Source: an uncultured Collinsella sp. (GTDB taxonomy: Bacteria; Actinomycetota; Coriobacteriia; Coriobacteriales; Coriobacteriaceae). From it: a DNA stretch of 64,000 nt. Where the stretch lies: contig CAAEMX010000049.1 in the NCBI GenBank assembly GCA_900757185.1, forward strand, positions 1-64,000. Direction: 5' to 3'. Positions 8,422-16,807 of this stretch are shown here, piece after piece. The position numbers and the translations under genes were made by a program. Below the pieces are notes generated by a model. The model worked only from the letters and a program-made list of their open reading frames with translations, ran no database searches and had not been told where the DNA came from. Each line of letters starts with the position of its first letter. The stretch's first letter is position 1.

Positions 8422-9641
8422 GGGAAGACCACGCCGCGCCCCGGGCTGCCGGGGGAATCCTGCGCGCCCGTACGCATGGGGGCAGCGCGCAATCGCTCGG
8501 CATCGCTTGCGAAGGGGGCGCCTCCGACCTCATTGACTTCTCGGTGAACGTGAATCCGGCAGGCCCCTCGCCGCGCGCCGTCGCCGCAGCTTGCAAGGCG
8601 CTTTCTCGAATCGACGCCTACCCCGATAGGGAAAGCCTCGCCCTCGTTCGCGCCCTAGCGCGCGCCCAGGGCATTCCCGAAGATACTATCGTCTGCGGCG
8701 CGGGCGCGTCCGACATCATCTGGCGGCTCGCCGCGGCGGTGCGCCCGAAACGCCTCGTCGTGTGCGCGCCGACGTTCTCTGAATATGCGGAGGCGGCATC
8801 GTACTACGGCGCATGCGTGCAGGAGTTCCCGCTCTCCGAAGCGGACGACTTCGACGTGCCTGCCTCCTTCGCCCGCGCGATCGAGGGGCCGAGAGACGTG
8901 GCGTACCTCTGCAATCCGAACAACCCGACGGGGCGCCTCGTCGACCCCCGTGTGATCGATGCTGCGGCCTGCCGCTGCGAGCAGGTGGGCGCGCTGCTCG
9001 TCGTGGACGAGTGCTTTCTCGGATTTGCGCCCGACGCCCGCGAAAGGAGCGTGGCCGCACGCGCCGCGTGTTCGCGCCATGTGGTCGTGCTCTCCGCGTT
9101 CACCAAGCTCTACGGAATGGCGGGGTTGCGGTTGGGATATCTGATCAGCGGAAACACCCAACTCATCGAGGGGATTCGCCGGGCGGGGCAGGCGTGGCCC
9201 GTCTCCTCGGTCGCCGAGGCCGCGGGCATCGCCGCCCTGGAGGACGTTGAATACGTCTCGCGCACGCGCGATGTATTGGCGGGCGAGCGAGCGTGGCTTT
9301 CCCACGAGCTCTCCTCGCTCGGGCTTTCCGTCGTGCCGTCGGATGCGAACTTCCTTTTAGTCCGCACGCCGGCGAAAGACATCCCCGAGCGCCTGTATAA
9401 ACAGGGGGTTTTGGTCCGCACGTGCGACTCGTTTTCGGTACTGTCCCGTTTCTGGTGCCGCGTCGCGGTGCGCACGCGCAAGGAGAATGCCCGGCTTGCG
9501 ATGGCGTTCGGCCGTGCGCTTCGGGCGGAAGGCGCATCGGGCGAAGGCGAACCCGACGAACGGGGCGGCGCTTCTTTCAGCGGCGCTATGGCGGGCGCGG
9601 ATGGCCGAGGCTCGGCGAAGGAGGTCGATACCCGTGGGTAG
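8418..9641 (+). CDS. cobD: CobD, L-threonine-O-3-phosphate decarboxylase
   Basis: This is a fold-type I PLP enzyme of 407 residues that makes (R)-1-aminopropan-2-yl phosphate, the linker used by CbiB. It shows the N-terminal THGG and DFSVNVNP motifs, CNPNNPTG near residue 170, VDECFLGFA, and the PLP lysine in SAFTKLYGMAGLRLGY. After the expected end near residue 370 there is an acidic, Gly/Ser-rich tail of about 35 residues without recognisable domain. The ATG at 8418 overlaps the cbiB stop. Here CobD means the decarboxylase of Salmonella nomenclature. Confidence 0.92.
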   Translation: MREDHAAPRAAGGILRARTHGGSAQSLGIACEGGASDLIDFSVNVNPAGPSPRAVAAACKALSRIDAYPDRESLALVRALARAQGIPEDTIVCGAGASDIIWRLAAAVRPKRLVVCAPTFSEYAEAASYYGACVQEFPLSEADDFDVPASFARAIEGPRDVAYLCNPNNPTGRLVDPRVIDAAACRCEQVGALLVVDECFLGFAPDARERSVAARAACSRHVVVLSAFTKLYGMAGLRLGYLISGNTQLIEGIRRAGQAWPVSSVAEAAGIAALEDVEYVSRTRDVLAGERAWLSHELSSLGLSVVPSDANFLLVRTPAKDIPERLYKQGVLVRTCDSFSVLSRFWCRVAVRTRKENARLAMAFGRALRAEGASGEGEPDERGGASFSGAMAGADGRGSAKEVDTRG

Positions 9642-11133
9642 GGCGAAGCCCATCATGATCCAGGGCACCATGTCGAACGCGGGGAAGAGCCTGCTTGCGG
9701 CTGGGCTGTGCCGCGTGCTTTCGCAGGACGGCCTGCGCGTGGCTCCCTTCAAGAGCCAGAACATGGCACTCAACAGCGGTGTCACGGCCGACGGGCTCGA
9801 GATGGGGCGCGCCCAGATCATGCAGGCCGAGGCGTGCGGCATCGCGCCCGACGTGCGCATGAACCCCATCCTGCTCAAGCCCGAAAGCGGCCACCGAAGC
9901 CAGCTCATCGTGGCCGGCAAGGCGCAGGGAGCCTTCGCTGCGAGGGACTACTTCGCGCGAAAGAAGGCGCTCATGCCGCAGATTTTGGAGGCGTTCGATT
10001 CGCTCGCGGAGGAAAACGACGTCATCGTCATCGAGGGCGCCGGCAGCCCCGCCGAAATCAACCTTGCCGAAAATGACATCGTCAACATGGGGCTCGCGCG
10101 CGCCGTGTCCTCCCCCGTGCTGCTTGCGGGCGACATCGACCCGGGCGGGGTATTTGCCCAGCTCTACGGCACGGTCGCGCTCCTTGCGCCCGAGGACCGC
10201 GCGCTTTTGCGGGGGCTTGTGGTGAACAAGTTCCGCGGCGATGTGGAAATCCTGCGCCCGGGTTTGGCCCCGCTCGAGAAGATGTGCGGGGTTCCCGTCG
10301 TGGGGGTCGTGCCGTATCTTACGCTCGACCTGGACGACGAGGACTCGCTCGCGCCGCGCCTATCTGCCCGCGAGGCGCGCGGCGTCATCGACGTCGCCGT
10401 CGTGCGTCTTCCGCATCTGTCGAACTTCACCGACTTCGACCCGCTTTCGCGCGTGCCCGGCGTGGGCGTGCGCTACGTTTCCTCGACGACCGATCTGGGC
10501 CGACCCGACCTGGTGGTGCTTCCCGGCTCGAAGACCACGCTCGACGACGCGCGCTGGCTTGCGGCTAGCGGCATCGGAGCCTGTGTACGCGCGCTTTCGG
10601 GCGCGGGCACACCGGTGCTCGGCATATGCGGAGGCTACCAGCTTTTGGGAGACGAGCTTTCCGACCCGCACGGCAGGGAAGGCGCTGGCACCGCGCGCGG
10701 GCTCGGGCTCATCCCTGCAAGTACGGTGTTCAAGGAGGAAAAGCGCCTCGCCCAGTCGGAGCTGCGCATCACGGGCGCCCAAGGCGCGTTCTCGGTGTGG
10801 AACGGCATGACGGCGCGCGGGTACGAGATTCACGACGGCGAAACGACCGTCTCCTGTGCCCCTGCGGGCACGATTGGCGGCAAACCAGAAGGCGCGGCCT
10901 GCGGAAACGTGTTCGGAACCTATCTCCACGGCCTGTTCGACGAACCGGGGGTGGCGCTCGCTCTCGCGCGCTCGCTCGCGCGCATGCGCGGCCTGCCCGA
11001 GAGCGTCGTGGGTGCTGCGGGCGCAGCGTCCGCAGCCGATCACCGTGCGCGCGAGTTCGACCGCCTGGCCGACGTCGTGCGCGGGGCGCTTGACATGGAG
11101 TATGTCTACCGCATTATCGAGGAGGGCGTATGA
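9634..11133 (+). CDS. cobQ: CobQ (CbiP), cobyric acid synthase
   Basis: CobQ amidates four side chains of adenosylcobyrinate a,c-diamide with glutamine and ATP. The 499-residue protein starts IMIQGTMSNAGKS, the family P-loop region, continues PFKSQNMALNS, and has a C-terminal GATase-like domain with the catalytic Cys in GICGGYQLLG and a late His in TYLHGLFD. The GTG at 9634 is preceded by AAGGAGG at 9618-9624, one of the few strong ribosome sites in the operon, and overlaps the end of cobD by eight bases. Confidence 0.95.
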   Translation: MGRAKPIMIQGTMSNAGKSLLAAGLCRVLSQDGLRVAPFKSQNMALNSGVTADGLEMGRAQIMQAEACGIAPDVRMNPILLKPESGHRSQLIVAGKAQGAFAARDYFARKKALMPQILEAFDSLAEENDVIVIEGAGSPAEINLAENDIVNMGLARAVSSPVLLAGDIDPGGVFAQLYGTVALLAPEDRALLRGLVVNKFRGDVEILRPGLAPLEKMCGVPVVGVVPYLTLDLDDEDSLAPRLSAREARGVIDVAVVRLPHLSNFTDFDPLSRVPGVGVRYVSSTTDLGRPDLVVLPGSKTTLDDARWLAASGIGACVRALSGAGTPVLGICGGYQLLGDELSDPHGREGAGTARGLGLIPASTVFKEEKRLAQSELRITGAQGAFSVWNGMTARGYEIHDGETTVSCAPAGTIGGKPEGAACGNVFGTYLHGLFDEPGVALALARSLARMRGLPESVVGAAGAASAADHRAREFDRLADVVRGALDMEYVYRIIEEGV

Positions 11134-11645
11134 TCCACGTGTATCATGGCGACGGCAAAGGCAAGACCACGGCGGCGATGGGCCTCGCCCTTCGCATGCT
11201 CGCCGCAGGCCGCCGCGTCGTTGTCGTGCAGTTCCTGAAAGACGGCGAAAGCGGGGAGGCGCGCCTGCTTGCCGAGCATTTCGGCGTGCCCTTGTTCGCG
11301 GGGAAGGTGTCGGACAAGTTTACCTGGTCGATGACGTCGGAAGAACTTGCCGCGACGTGCGAGCTGCACGATGGGAACCTCGCTTCCGCGCTCGCCGAGC
11401 TCGAGGGCGCTCAGGAGGGGCTGCTCGTGCTCGACGAGGCGCTCGACGCGCTTTCGAAGGGGCTTGTCGACGAGGCGCTCGTGGACCGCGCGCTCGATAT
11501 GTCCGCGCGCGGCGTCGAAGTAGCGCTCACCGGGCGCGCGCCTTCCCGCAAGATCGTGGAGAAGGCCGACTACATAACCGAGATGCAGTGCGAGAAACAC
11601 CCCTACTCTCAGGGGATATGTGCAAGGGAAGGAGTGGAGTACTAG
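11130..11645 (+). CDS. cobO: CobO-type corrinoid adenosyltransferase
   Basis: This 171-residue protein transfers adenosyl from ATP to the reduced corrinoid. It has the BtuR/CobO P-loop GDGKGKTTAAMG at residues 7-18, QFLKDGESGE, LLVLDEALDA (Walker B-like) and LTGRAPS motifs. The ATG overlaps the cobQ stop (ATGA). In the anaerobic pathway adenosylation takes place at the a,c-diamide stage, which fits its position beside cbiA and cobQ. The C-terminus is short and ends just before cbiC. Confidence 0.93.
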   Translation: MIHVYHGDGKGKTTAAMGLALRMLAAGRRVVVVQFLKDGESGEARLLAEHFGVPLFAGKVSDKFTWSMTSEELAATCELHDGNLASALAELEGAQEGLLVLDEALDALSKGLVDEALVDRALDMSARGVEVALTGRAPSRKIVEKADYITEMQCEKHPYSQGICAREGVEY

Positions 11646-12287
11646 ATGGATTCCAAGGAGATGGCGCCCGGCGACATCGAGCGGCGCAGCTTCGAGATCA
11701 TCACCGAAGAGCTCGGCAGCCGCACGTTCCCGCCGCTCGAAGGGCCCGTCGTGAAACGCGTCATCCACACCACTGCCGACTTCTCGTACGCCGATTCCCT
11801 CGTGTTCACCCATGACGCCGCGCACTGTGCGCTCGACGCACTGCGTGCAGGGGCCACGGTGCTCACCGACACGAACATGGCGCTCGCAGGCATAAGCAAG
11901 CCCGCGCTCGCGAAGCTCGGCTGCAAGGCCGTGTGCTACATGGCCGACCCTGATGTCGCCGCGGATGCGCGCGCCGCGGGCACGACTCGCGCCGTTGCGA
12001 GCATGGACAAAGCTTGCGGCATCGAGGGTCCGCTCATCGTGGCCGTCGGCAACGCTCCCACAGCACTTCTGCGCCTCGCCGAGCTTATGGACGCGGGGAA
12101 GATCGCGCCCGCGCTCGTCGTTGGGGTGCCGGTCGGGTTTGTGAACGTGGTCGAGGCGAAAGAGGAGCTACTTGCGCGACGCGTGCCGGCCATCGTCGCG
12201 AGGGGTCGCAAGGGCGGCTCGACCGTGGCGGCCGCTATTATGAACGCGCTGCTCTACCAGATCACGCGCACGGGTGGCGCGAAGTGA
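11646..12287 (+). CDS. cbiC: CbiC, cobalt-precorrin-8 methylmutase
   Basis: CbiC moves the methyl group from C11 to C12 to form cobyrinate. The 213-residue protein has the typical N-terminal IERRSFEII, the RVIHTTADF motif containing the expected active-site His, TDTNMALAGI, and late AIVARGRKGGSTVAAA. It starts directly after the cobO stop and overlaps cbiJ by four bases. Confidence 0.95.
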   Translation: MDSKEMAPGDIERRSFEIITEELGSRTFPPLEGPVVKRVIHTTADFSYADSLVFTHDAAHCALDALRAGATVLTDTNMALAGISKPALAKLGCKAVCYMADPDVAADARAAGTTRAVASMDKACGIEGPLIVAVGNAPTALLRLAELMDAGKIAPALVVGVPVGFVNVVEAKEELLARRVPAIVARGRKGGSTVAAAIMNALLYQITRTGGAK

Positions 12288-13057
12288 CGGCCCCCGCATC
12301 CGTGCCGGCGCTGCGCATCTTCGCCGGCACCACCGAGGGCCGCCTTCTGTGCGAATGGGCGAGCGGGGCGGGCATCCCCGCCCGTGCCTACGCGGCAACC
12401 GAGTACGGAGGCGAGCTATTGGGTGAGCTTCCGGGCATCGAGGTGCATGCGGGCAGGCTCGACGATGCCGACATGGAGCGCGAGCTTTCCGGCGCGCGCA
12501 TCGTCGTCGACGCCACGCACCCCTTCGCTACGCTCGCAAGCGACAACATCCGGGCCGCTTCGCTCGCCGTGGGTGCACGATGCCTGCGCCTTGCGCGCCC
12601 GGTCGAGGCGCTGCCCAAAGGCGTCGTGCCGGTCGCGTCGATTGCCTGCGCGGCGCGCTTTCTCTCCGAGAACCCGGGTCGCGTTCTTCTCACGACGGGG
12701 AGCAAGGAGCTTGCTCCCTACACGCGCGTCGCCGATTTCGCGGAGCGCTTCTTCGTGCGTGTGCTCCCGCTGCCCGGTGCTATAACGAAGTGCATCGACG
12801 CGGGGTTTTCGCCGTCGCACGTCATCGGCATGCAGGGGCCCTTCACCCGCGAGCTCAACGAGGCGATGCTTCGGCAGGTGGGCGCCCAGTGGCTTGTGAC
12901 CAAGGACTCGGGAACCGTAGGCGGCACGGCCGAGAAGCTCGCCGCAGCGCGCGCCGTGGGAGCGCGCTGTATCGTGGTCACCCGTCCCGCCGAGGGAGGC
13001 GGGGCCCTTTCGCTTCGGGAAGTGGAAGAAGCGCTCTTACGGGAGTTCGCGCGCTAG
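12284..13057 (+). CDS. cbiJ: CbiJ, cobalt-precorrin-6A reductase
   Basis: CbiJ/CobK reduces the macrocycle of (cobalt-)precorrin-6A with NAD(P)H. The 257-residue product has FAGTTEGRLL at the N-terminus, DATHPFA near residue 80, TTGSKEL and VTKDSG motifs, all characteristic of the family. The GTG start at 12284 gives the four-base overlap with cbiC; the longer frame from 12014 lies inside cbiC. It is the last gene of the cobalamin run. A small GC-rich stem (13057-13071) follows without a T-run. Confidence 0.93.
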   Translation: MTAPASVPALRIFAGTTEGRLLCEWASGAGIPARAYAATEYGGELLGELPGIEVHAGRLDDADMERELSGARIVVDATHPFATLASDNIRAASLAVGARCLRLARPVEALPKGVVPVASIACAARFLSENPGRVLLTTGSKELAPYTRVADFAERFFVRVLPLPGAITKCIDAGFSPSHVIGMQGPFTRELNEAMLRQVGAQWLVTKDSGTVGGTAEKLAAARAVGARCIVVTRPAEGGGALSLREVEEALLREFAR

Positions 13058-13073
13058 GCGCTCGCAGCGCCTG

Positions 13074-13187
13074 CGCGCCCTCCCGCCCGCGAGGAGGAGC
13101 GCCCCGAGCAAGCTCGACCCGTACAAGCCCGTCATCCGCCAGTAGCTCGAGGACGACGCCCGGAACTGGCGCAAACAGCCCTTCAAT
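13074..13187 (+). pseudogene. Remnant of an IS21-type transposase (IstA N-terminal fragment)
   Basis: In frame with AGC at 13107 the sequence reads SKLDPYKPVIRQ, a stop, then LEDDARNWRKQ. This resembles the segment of IstA transposases that links the helix-turn-helix to the catalytic core, where K-L-D-P-Y-K-P-x-I and R-K-Q are usual. The stop codon and the sudden loss of similarity after about 38 codons show it is dead. It sits exactly where the GC-rich cobalamin run ends, so it may mark an old insertion or recombination boundary. The assignment is from memory of the family and needs a search. Confidence 0.55.
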
Positions 13188-13188
13188 G

Positions 13189-13256
13189 AGTTGCGGTGAA
13201 ATAGTGTCTGTTTTTTCTGCTAGATAGCATATTTCAGTCCCTAATTCACCGCAACT
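13189..13256. repeat. Dispersed inverted repeat, copy 1 (68 bp)
   Basis: The ends AGTTGCGGTGAA and TTCACCGCAACT are perfect 12-bp inverted repeats around a 44-bp AT-richer centre. A related 67-bp element is at 29453-29519; both ends and the internal CAGTCC near the right arm agree. It lies between convergent cbiJ and the ABC permease, so it could also act as a two-way terminator. Confidence 0.8.
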
Positions 13257-13269
13257 TGTTGATGGTGGC

Positions 13270-14484
13270 TTACTGGTAGCGTAGGCACTCCACCGGGTCG
13301 AGCTTGGCGGCTCGGCGGGCGGGGGAGAAGCCAAAGATTACGCCGATGCCGACGGAGACGGCGAAGGCCAGCAGCACCGTGGCGATTGAATAGCTCGGTG
13401 TGATCTGCCCGCTGGCACCGAGCTCGCTGAGAACCCCTGATCCTGCGGCAAACATCGCGAGGCCCCAGGCCAGCAGATAGCCAATCAGGACACCCAGCAG
13501 GCCACCGGTGACGCACAGCGCCGAGGACTCGGCCAAAAACTGCGCGGTGATATCGCGACGACTGGCGCCCAGGGCACGGCGAATACCGATCTCGCGGATG
13601 CGCTCGGTCACGTTGGTGAGCATCATATTCATAATGCCGATCCCGCCGACAAGCAGCGAGATACTGGCGACAGCACCCATGATGAGCGAGAATGCGCCCA
13701 TAAAGGAGTTGAGTGCATCGATGGCGCTTTTCATGGAGGTCGCCGATACACTGTCGTACTCATCGTCCTCCGAGATGCCCTTCATCGCGCGCACCTTGGA
13801 CTCGATGTTTTTGCAGAGCTCATCCATGTCCGTGCCCTCGGCGGCAAGTGCCGTCACGCTGGGGAATGAAGGATTCTCGTCGCCAAACAGGCCGGAGATG
13901 GTTTCGCGTGGCATATACAGCGTGAGCGAGCCCATGGAGTCGCTGCCGCCATCAATCACGCCTACAATCTGCACCTCGCCGTTGGACACTTTGATGGTTT
14001 TTCCCAGCGCATCCTGTTCGTTGCCGTAAAGCTGATCGGCGCCGCCGCGGCTGATGAGCGCCACGCGCGAGCCTGCCTTTGACTCGACATCGGTGTAGGT
14101 TCGCCCCACAACGAGCTTACTGGCACCCACGGCGTCGAGCATGTCGCTATCGACACCCTGTGCCATGACGGTATAGCTTTTATCGCCGATCTTGTACTCG
14201 GTATACGCGCTGTTGACAATGCCGATCTGTTCTATCTGCGGTACCAGTTTTTTAAGCTTCTGGACGTCAGAATCAGAGAGTTCTTGGGACGAATAGATCT
14301 GAACCATGCGAGCTGCGTTGAGGCCCAAGCTGTTGACCAAGCTGTTTTGGATGCCGCCGATGAGCGAAGTCATGGCGATAACCGAGGCGATGCCGATGAC
14401 AATGCCCAGGATGGTGAGCAGGCTGCGACCCTTGTTGGCCTCGAGCGAGTGAAGGGCTTCCTGGATAAGATCGCGGGCGCTCAT
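13270..14484 (-). CDS. MacB-type ABC transporter permease
   Basis: The 404-residue protein has one N-terminal membrane helix in the segment SLLTILGIVIGIASVIAMTS, a large outside (MacB periplasmic-core-like) domain of about 240 residues, and an FtsX domain with three more helices from about residue 275 to the end. This is the layout of MacB/LolE-like permeases that move substrates from the outer membrane face rather than across it. It overlaps the ATPase gene by four bases. With the ATPase and the MacA-like protein it should form one complex; the substrate (peptide, antibiotic or lipid) cannot be read from sequence. Confidence 0.9.
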   Translation of the reverse strand: MSARDLIQEALHSLEANKGRSLLTILGIVIGIASVIAMTSLIGGIQNSLVNSLGLNAARMVQIYSSQELSDSDVQKLKKLVPQIEQIGIVNSAYTEYKIGDKSYTVMAQGVDSDMLDAVGASKLVVGRTYTDVESKAGSRVALISRGGADQLYGNEQDALGKTIKVSNGEVQIVGVIDGGSDSMGSLTLYMPRETISGLFGDENPSFPSVTALAAEGTDMDELCKNIESKVRAMKGISEDDEYDSVSATSMKSAIDALNSFMGAFSLIMGAVASISLLVGGIGIMNMMLTNVTERIREIGIRRALGASRRDITAQFLAESSALCVTGGLLGVLIGYLLAWGLAMFAAGSGVLSELGASGQITPSYSIATVLLAFAVSVGIGVIFGFSPARRAAKLDPVECLRYQ

Positions 14485-15254
14485 GTCATCACTCCTTTCG
14501 GCGGGTTGGCGGAGGCGGAAATCATGGGCAGGCTATCTATGGCGCTGCGTAGGGTCCGCGGTGCATGCGGAATATACGCGCCGTCGTGAATGCGACCGTC
14601 GCGGATGGTCACGGCACGGTCGGCCTCGGCGGCGATGCCGGGGTCGTGTGTGATAAGCACGATGGTTTTGCCGCGCTCCTGGAGCTTGTGGAAGGTTTCC
14701 ATGACGAGCGCTCCCGTGGCGGAGTCCAGGTTGCCCGTCGGCTCGTCGGCCAAAATGATGGGTGGATCGTTGACAAGGGCGCGCGCGATGGCGACGCGCT
14801 GCATCTGACCGCCCGAGAGCTCGGATATGCGGTGGTCCCAGTGGTCGACGGGCAGCGTGACAGCCTGCAGCGCGTGCACGGCGCGCATTTCGCGCTGGCT
14901 TCGGGGCACGTTGGTGTAGGCCAGCGGCAGCATGACGTTTTCGATAACCGACAGGCGCGGCAGCAGGTTGAAGCTTTGAAAGACAAAGCCAATGCTCAGC
15001 GCGCGCACCTCGGTGAGCTCATCATCGTCGAGTTCGGCGACGTTGAGCCCTTGCAGGTAATAGTCGCCCGCCGTTGGTTTGTCCAGGCAGCCCAGGATGT
15101 TCATGAGCGTCGACTTGCCTGAGCCCGAGGGGCCGGTGATGGCGACGAACTCGCCGGGATCAACCGCCAGGCTCACGTTGTGCAGAATATGGGCGCAGCC
15201 GGCCTCGCTCTCGAAGATGCGGTGCACGTTGCGGATGTCGATGACGGGACGCAT
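14481..15254 (-). CDS. MacB-type ABC transporter ATP-binding protein
   Basis: This 257-residue ATPase has the Walker A GPSGSGKST near residue 42, Q-loop FVFQSFNLLPRL, signature LSGGQMQRVAIARAL, Walker B ILADEPTGNLD and the H-loop THD. It is closest to the LolD/MacB/FtsE group, which partners with FtsX-domain permeases, as found here. It extends about 25 residues past the usual end. Its start overlaps the last base of the MacA-like gene, so the three genes are translated as one unit. Confidence 0.92.
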   Translation of the reverse strand: MRPVIDIRNVHRIFESEAGCAHILHNVSLAVDPGEFVAITGPSGSGKSTLMNILGCLDKPTAGDYYLQGLNVAELDDDELTEVRALSIGFVFQSFNLLPRLSVIENVMLPLAYTNVPRSQREMRAVHALQAVTLPVDHWDHRISELSGGQMQRVAIARALVNDPPIILADEPTGNLDSATGALVMETFHKLQERGKTIVLITHDPGIAAEADRAVTIRDGRIHDGAYIPHAPRTLRSAIDSLPMISASANPPKGVMT

Positions 15255-16675
15255 TACATGCCCTCGTCGGCAGACGTATTGTCGCCGCCGTCTGCCGTCA
15301 TGCCTGTGCCGGTATCCGTCACGATGGTGTCGCCGTCGCGTAGCTTGGTAACCGGGACGTCTGGGTTGATTTCGTTGCCCTGGTCGTCGCGCTTGACCTG
15401 CGTCTTGCCGACTACGGCTTCGTTATCGTTTTGCGTCACGACGTTCACTTTCACGCGACGGGTTTGCTTGCCCTCGTCATCGGTTGCCACGTTGACGTAA
15501 TAGTGTTCGCCATCTTCGGTCATGAGTGCCATCGTCGGCACCATAACCACGTCGTCGAGCTTCTCGGTCACTACCGAGACCTCGGCAGTCATACCCGGCT
15601 TGAGGCGACTGTCGGGTGCTTCGATGAGGATGTCGACGTTAAAGGTCACGCTGCCGCCGCTACCGGAGCCGGAGTCAGAGTTTGCAACCGAGGCGATAGC
15701 CGTGACGGTGCCCTGGCTCACGATATCGGGAAACGCGGGATAGGTCACGTTGGCGCTTTGGCCCACGGCAATTTTGGCGATATCCTTTTCGCCTACCTGA
15801 ACCGTCACCTTCATCTTGGACAGGTCGGCGATCTGCATGCACTGCTTGCCGCCGCTCGTATCGCTTTCGCCCATGATCATTCCGCCTGTTACCGTGGCGC
15901 CCACCTTGGCGTTGAGCTCCACGATGCTGCCCGAGCTCGGGGCCGTGACCGTTCGGCTGGCGGCCTTGGCGTTCGCCTGATCGAGGTTTGCCTGGGCCGA
16001 TGCGAGACTGCGCTGAGCGGCCGATACGGCGTTCGTGTCCGCTGATGCGGCGGAGATGCCAGCCGCTGCGGAACCTCCGTCGACGTCCGTCGTTGGGTTG
16101 GCCTGCGCGGCAGCTGCGGCTTTCTGCGCGTTGGCGAGGTCTTCTTGAGCGGCTGCAACTGCACGCTGCGCCTCGGCAACGTTACGATCGAGCTCGTCGT
16201 TTTTAATGGTCATGAGCACGTCGCCCTCGTTGACGGATTGGCCCGCCTGCACGTTGATCGAATCGACCGTGCCGTCGACAGAAGGGGAGACCACTGAGGA
16301 CGAAATGGGTTTGAGCTGGCCTTTCGCCTCGACCGTTGTGCTAAACGTGCCCTCGGTCACCATGTCGGTTACCGGCTCGCTAGCGCCCTGTGGCTGCGCA
16401 TTGATAACCAGGGTTGCGACAATGGCAATGAGCGCGATGGCACCTACGACGCCGACGGCAATACCGCGTCGAATCAGCTTTTTGCGTCGACGGTCGGCAC
16501 GTTTTGCCTTGAGCTTGGCGTACGCCTCTTCATCGGAAATCTCGGCCGTATCGTTCGTGCGTTCGCTCTGCTTGTCGGCATGTACGTTTGTAATCAGAGG
16601 AATCGTTTCGGTGGCACCTTCGGGCGTGTGCTCGGTATCATCCGGGCCCGGGGCGATCGTGGGGACATTCGGCAT
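15254..16675 (-). CDS. MacA/HlyD-type membrane fusion protein
   Basis: This 473-residue adaptor has a charged cytoplasmic N-terminus of about 80 residues, one membrane helix (IAVGVVGAIALIAIVATLVI), a barrel-sandwich half-motif, a coiled-coil hairpin rich in Ala/Gln, the second lipoyl-like half and a beta-barrel domain, then a Gly/Thr/Asp-rich tail. In Gram-positive bacteria such proteins bridge the permease and the cell wall. The ATG complementary to 16673-16675 is chosen because AAAGGAG lies five bases upstream; a longer frame to 16738 has no ribosome site. Confidence 0.88.
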   Translation of the reverse strand: MPNVPTIAPGPDDTEHTPEGATETIPLITNVHADKQSERTNDTAEISDEEAYAKLKAKRADRRRKKLIRRGIAVGVVGAIALIAIVATLVINAQPQGASEPVTDMVTEGTFSTTVEAKGQLKPISSSVVSPSVDGTVDSINVQAGQSVNEGDVLMTIKNDELDRNVAEAQRAVAAAQEDLANAQKAAAAAQANPTTDVDGGSAAAGISAASADTNAVSAAQRSLASAQANLDQANAKAASRTVTAPSSGSIVELNAKVGATVTGGMIMGESDTSGGKQCMQIADLSKMKVTVQVGEKDIAKIAVGQSANVTYPAFPDIVSQGTVTAIASVANSDSGSGSGGSVTFNVDILIEAPDSRLKPGMTAEVSVVTEKLDDVVMVPTMALMTEDGEHYYVNVATDDEGKQTRRVKVNVVTQNDNEAVVGKTQVKRDDQGNEINPDVPVTKLRDGDTIVTDTGTGMTADGGDNTSADEGM

Positions 16676-16710
16676 AGCGTCTCCTTTATAGATAGAACCT
16701 CGATAAGTAT

Positions 16711-16739
16711 ATGCGCCCATCGGTTGGGATGGGCGCATA
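16711..16739 (-). terminator. Hairpin downstream of the L,D-transpeptidase gene
   Basis: ATGCGCCCATC and the matching GATGGGCGCAT pair around a short loop. The stem lies between the L,D-transpeptidase stop and the macA start on the - strand. The T-run after it is weak, so termination is likely but not certain. Confidence 0.5.
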
Positions 16740-16807
16740 GGACGGTTTCTTTCGGAACTGTTAGATTGTTTGCAGTGGTTCCACGTTGTATTAATGCGCG
16801 CGTTGCA

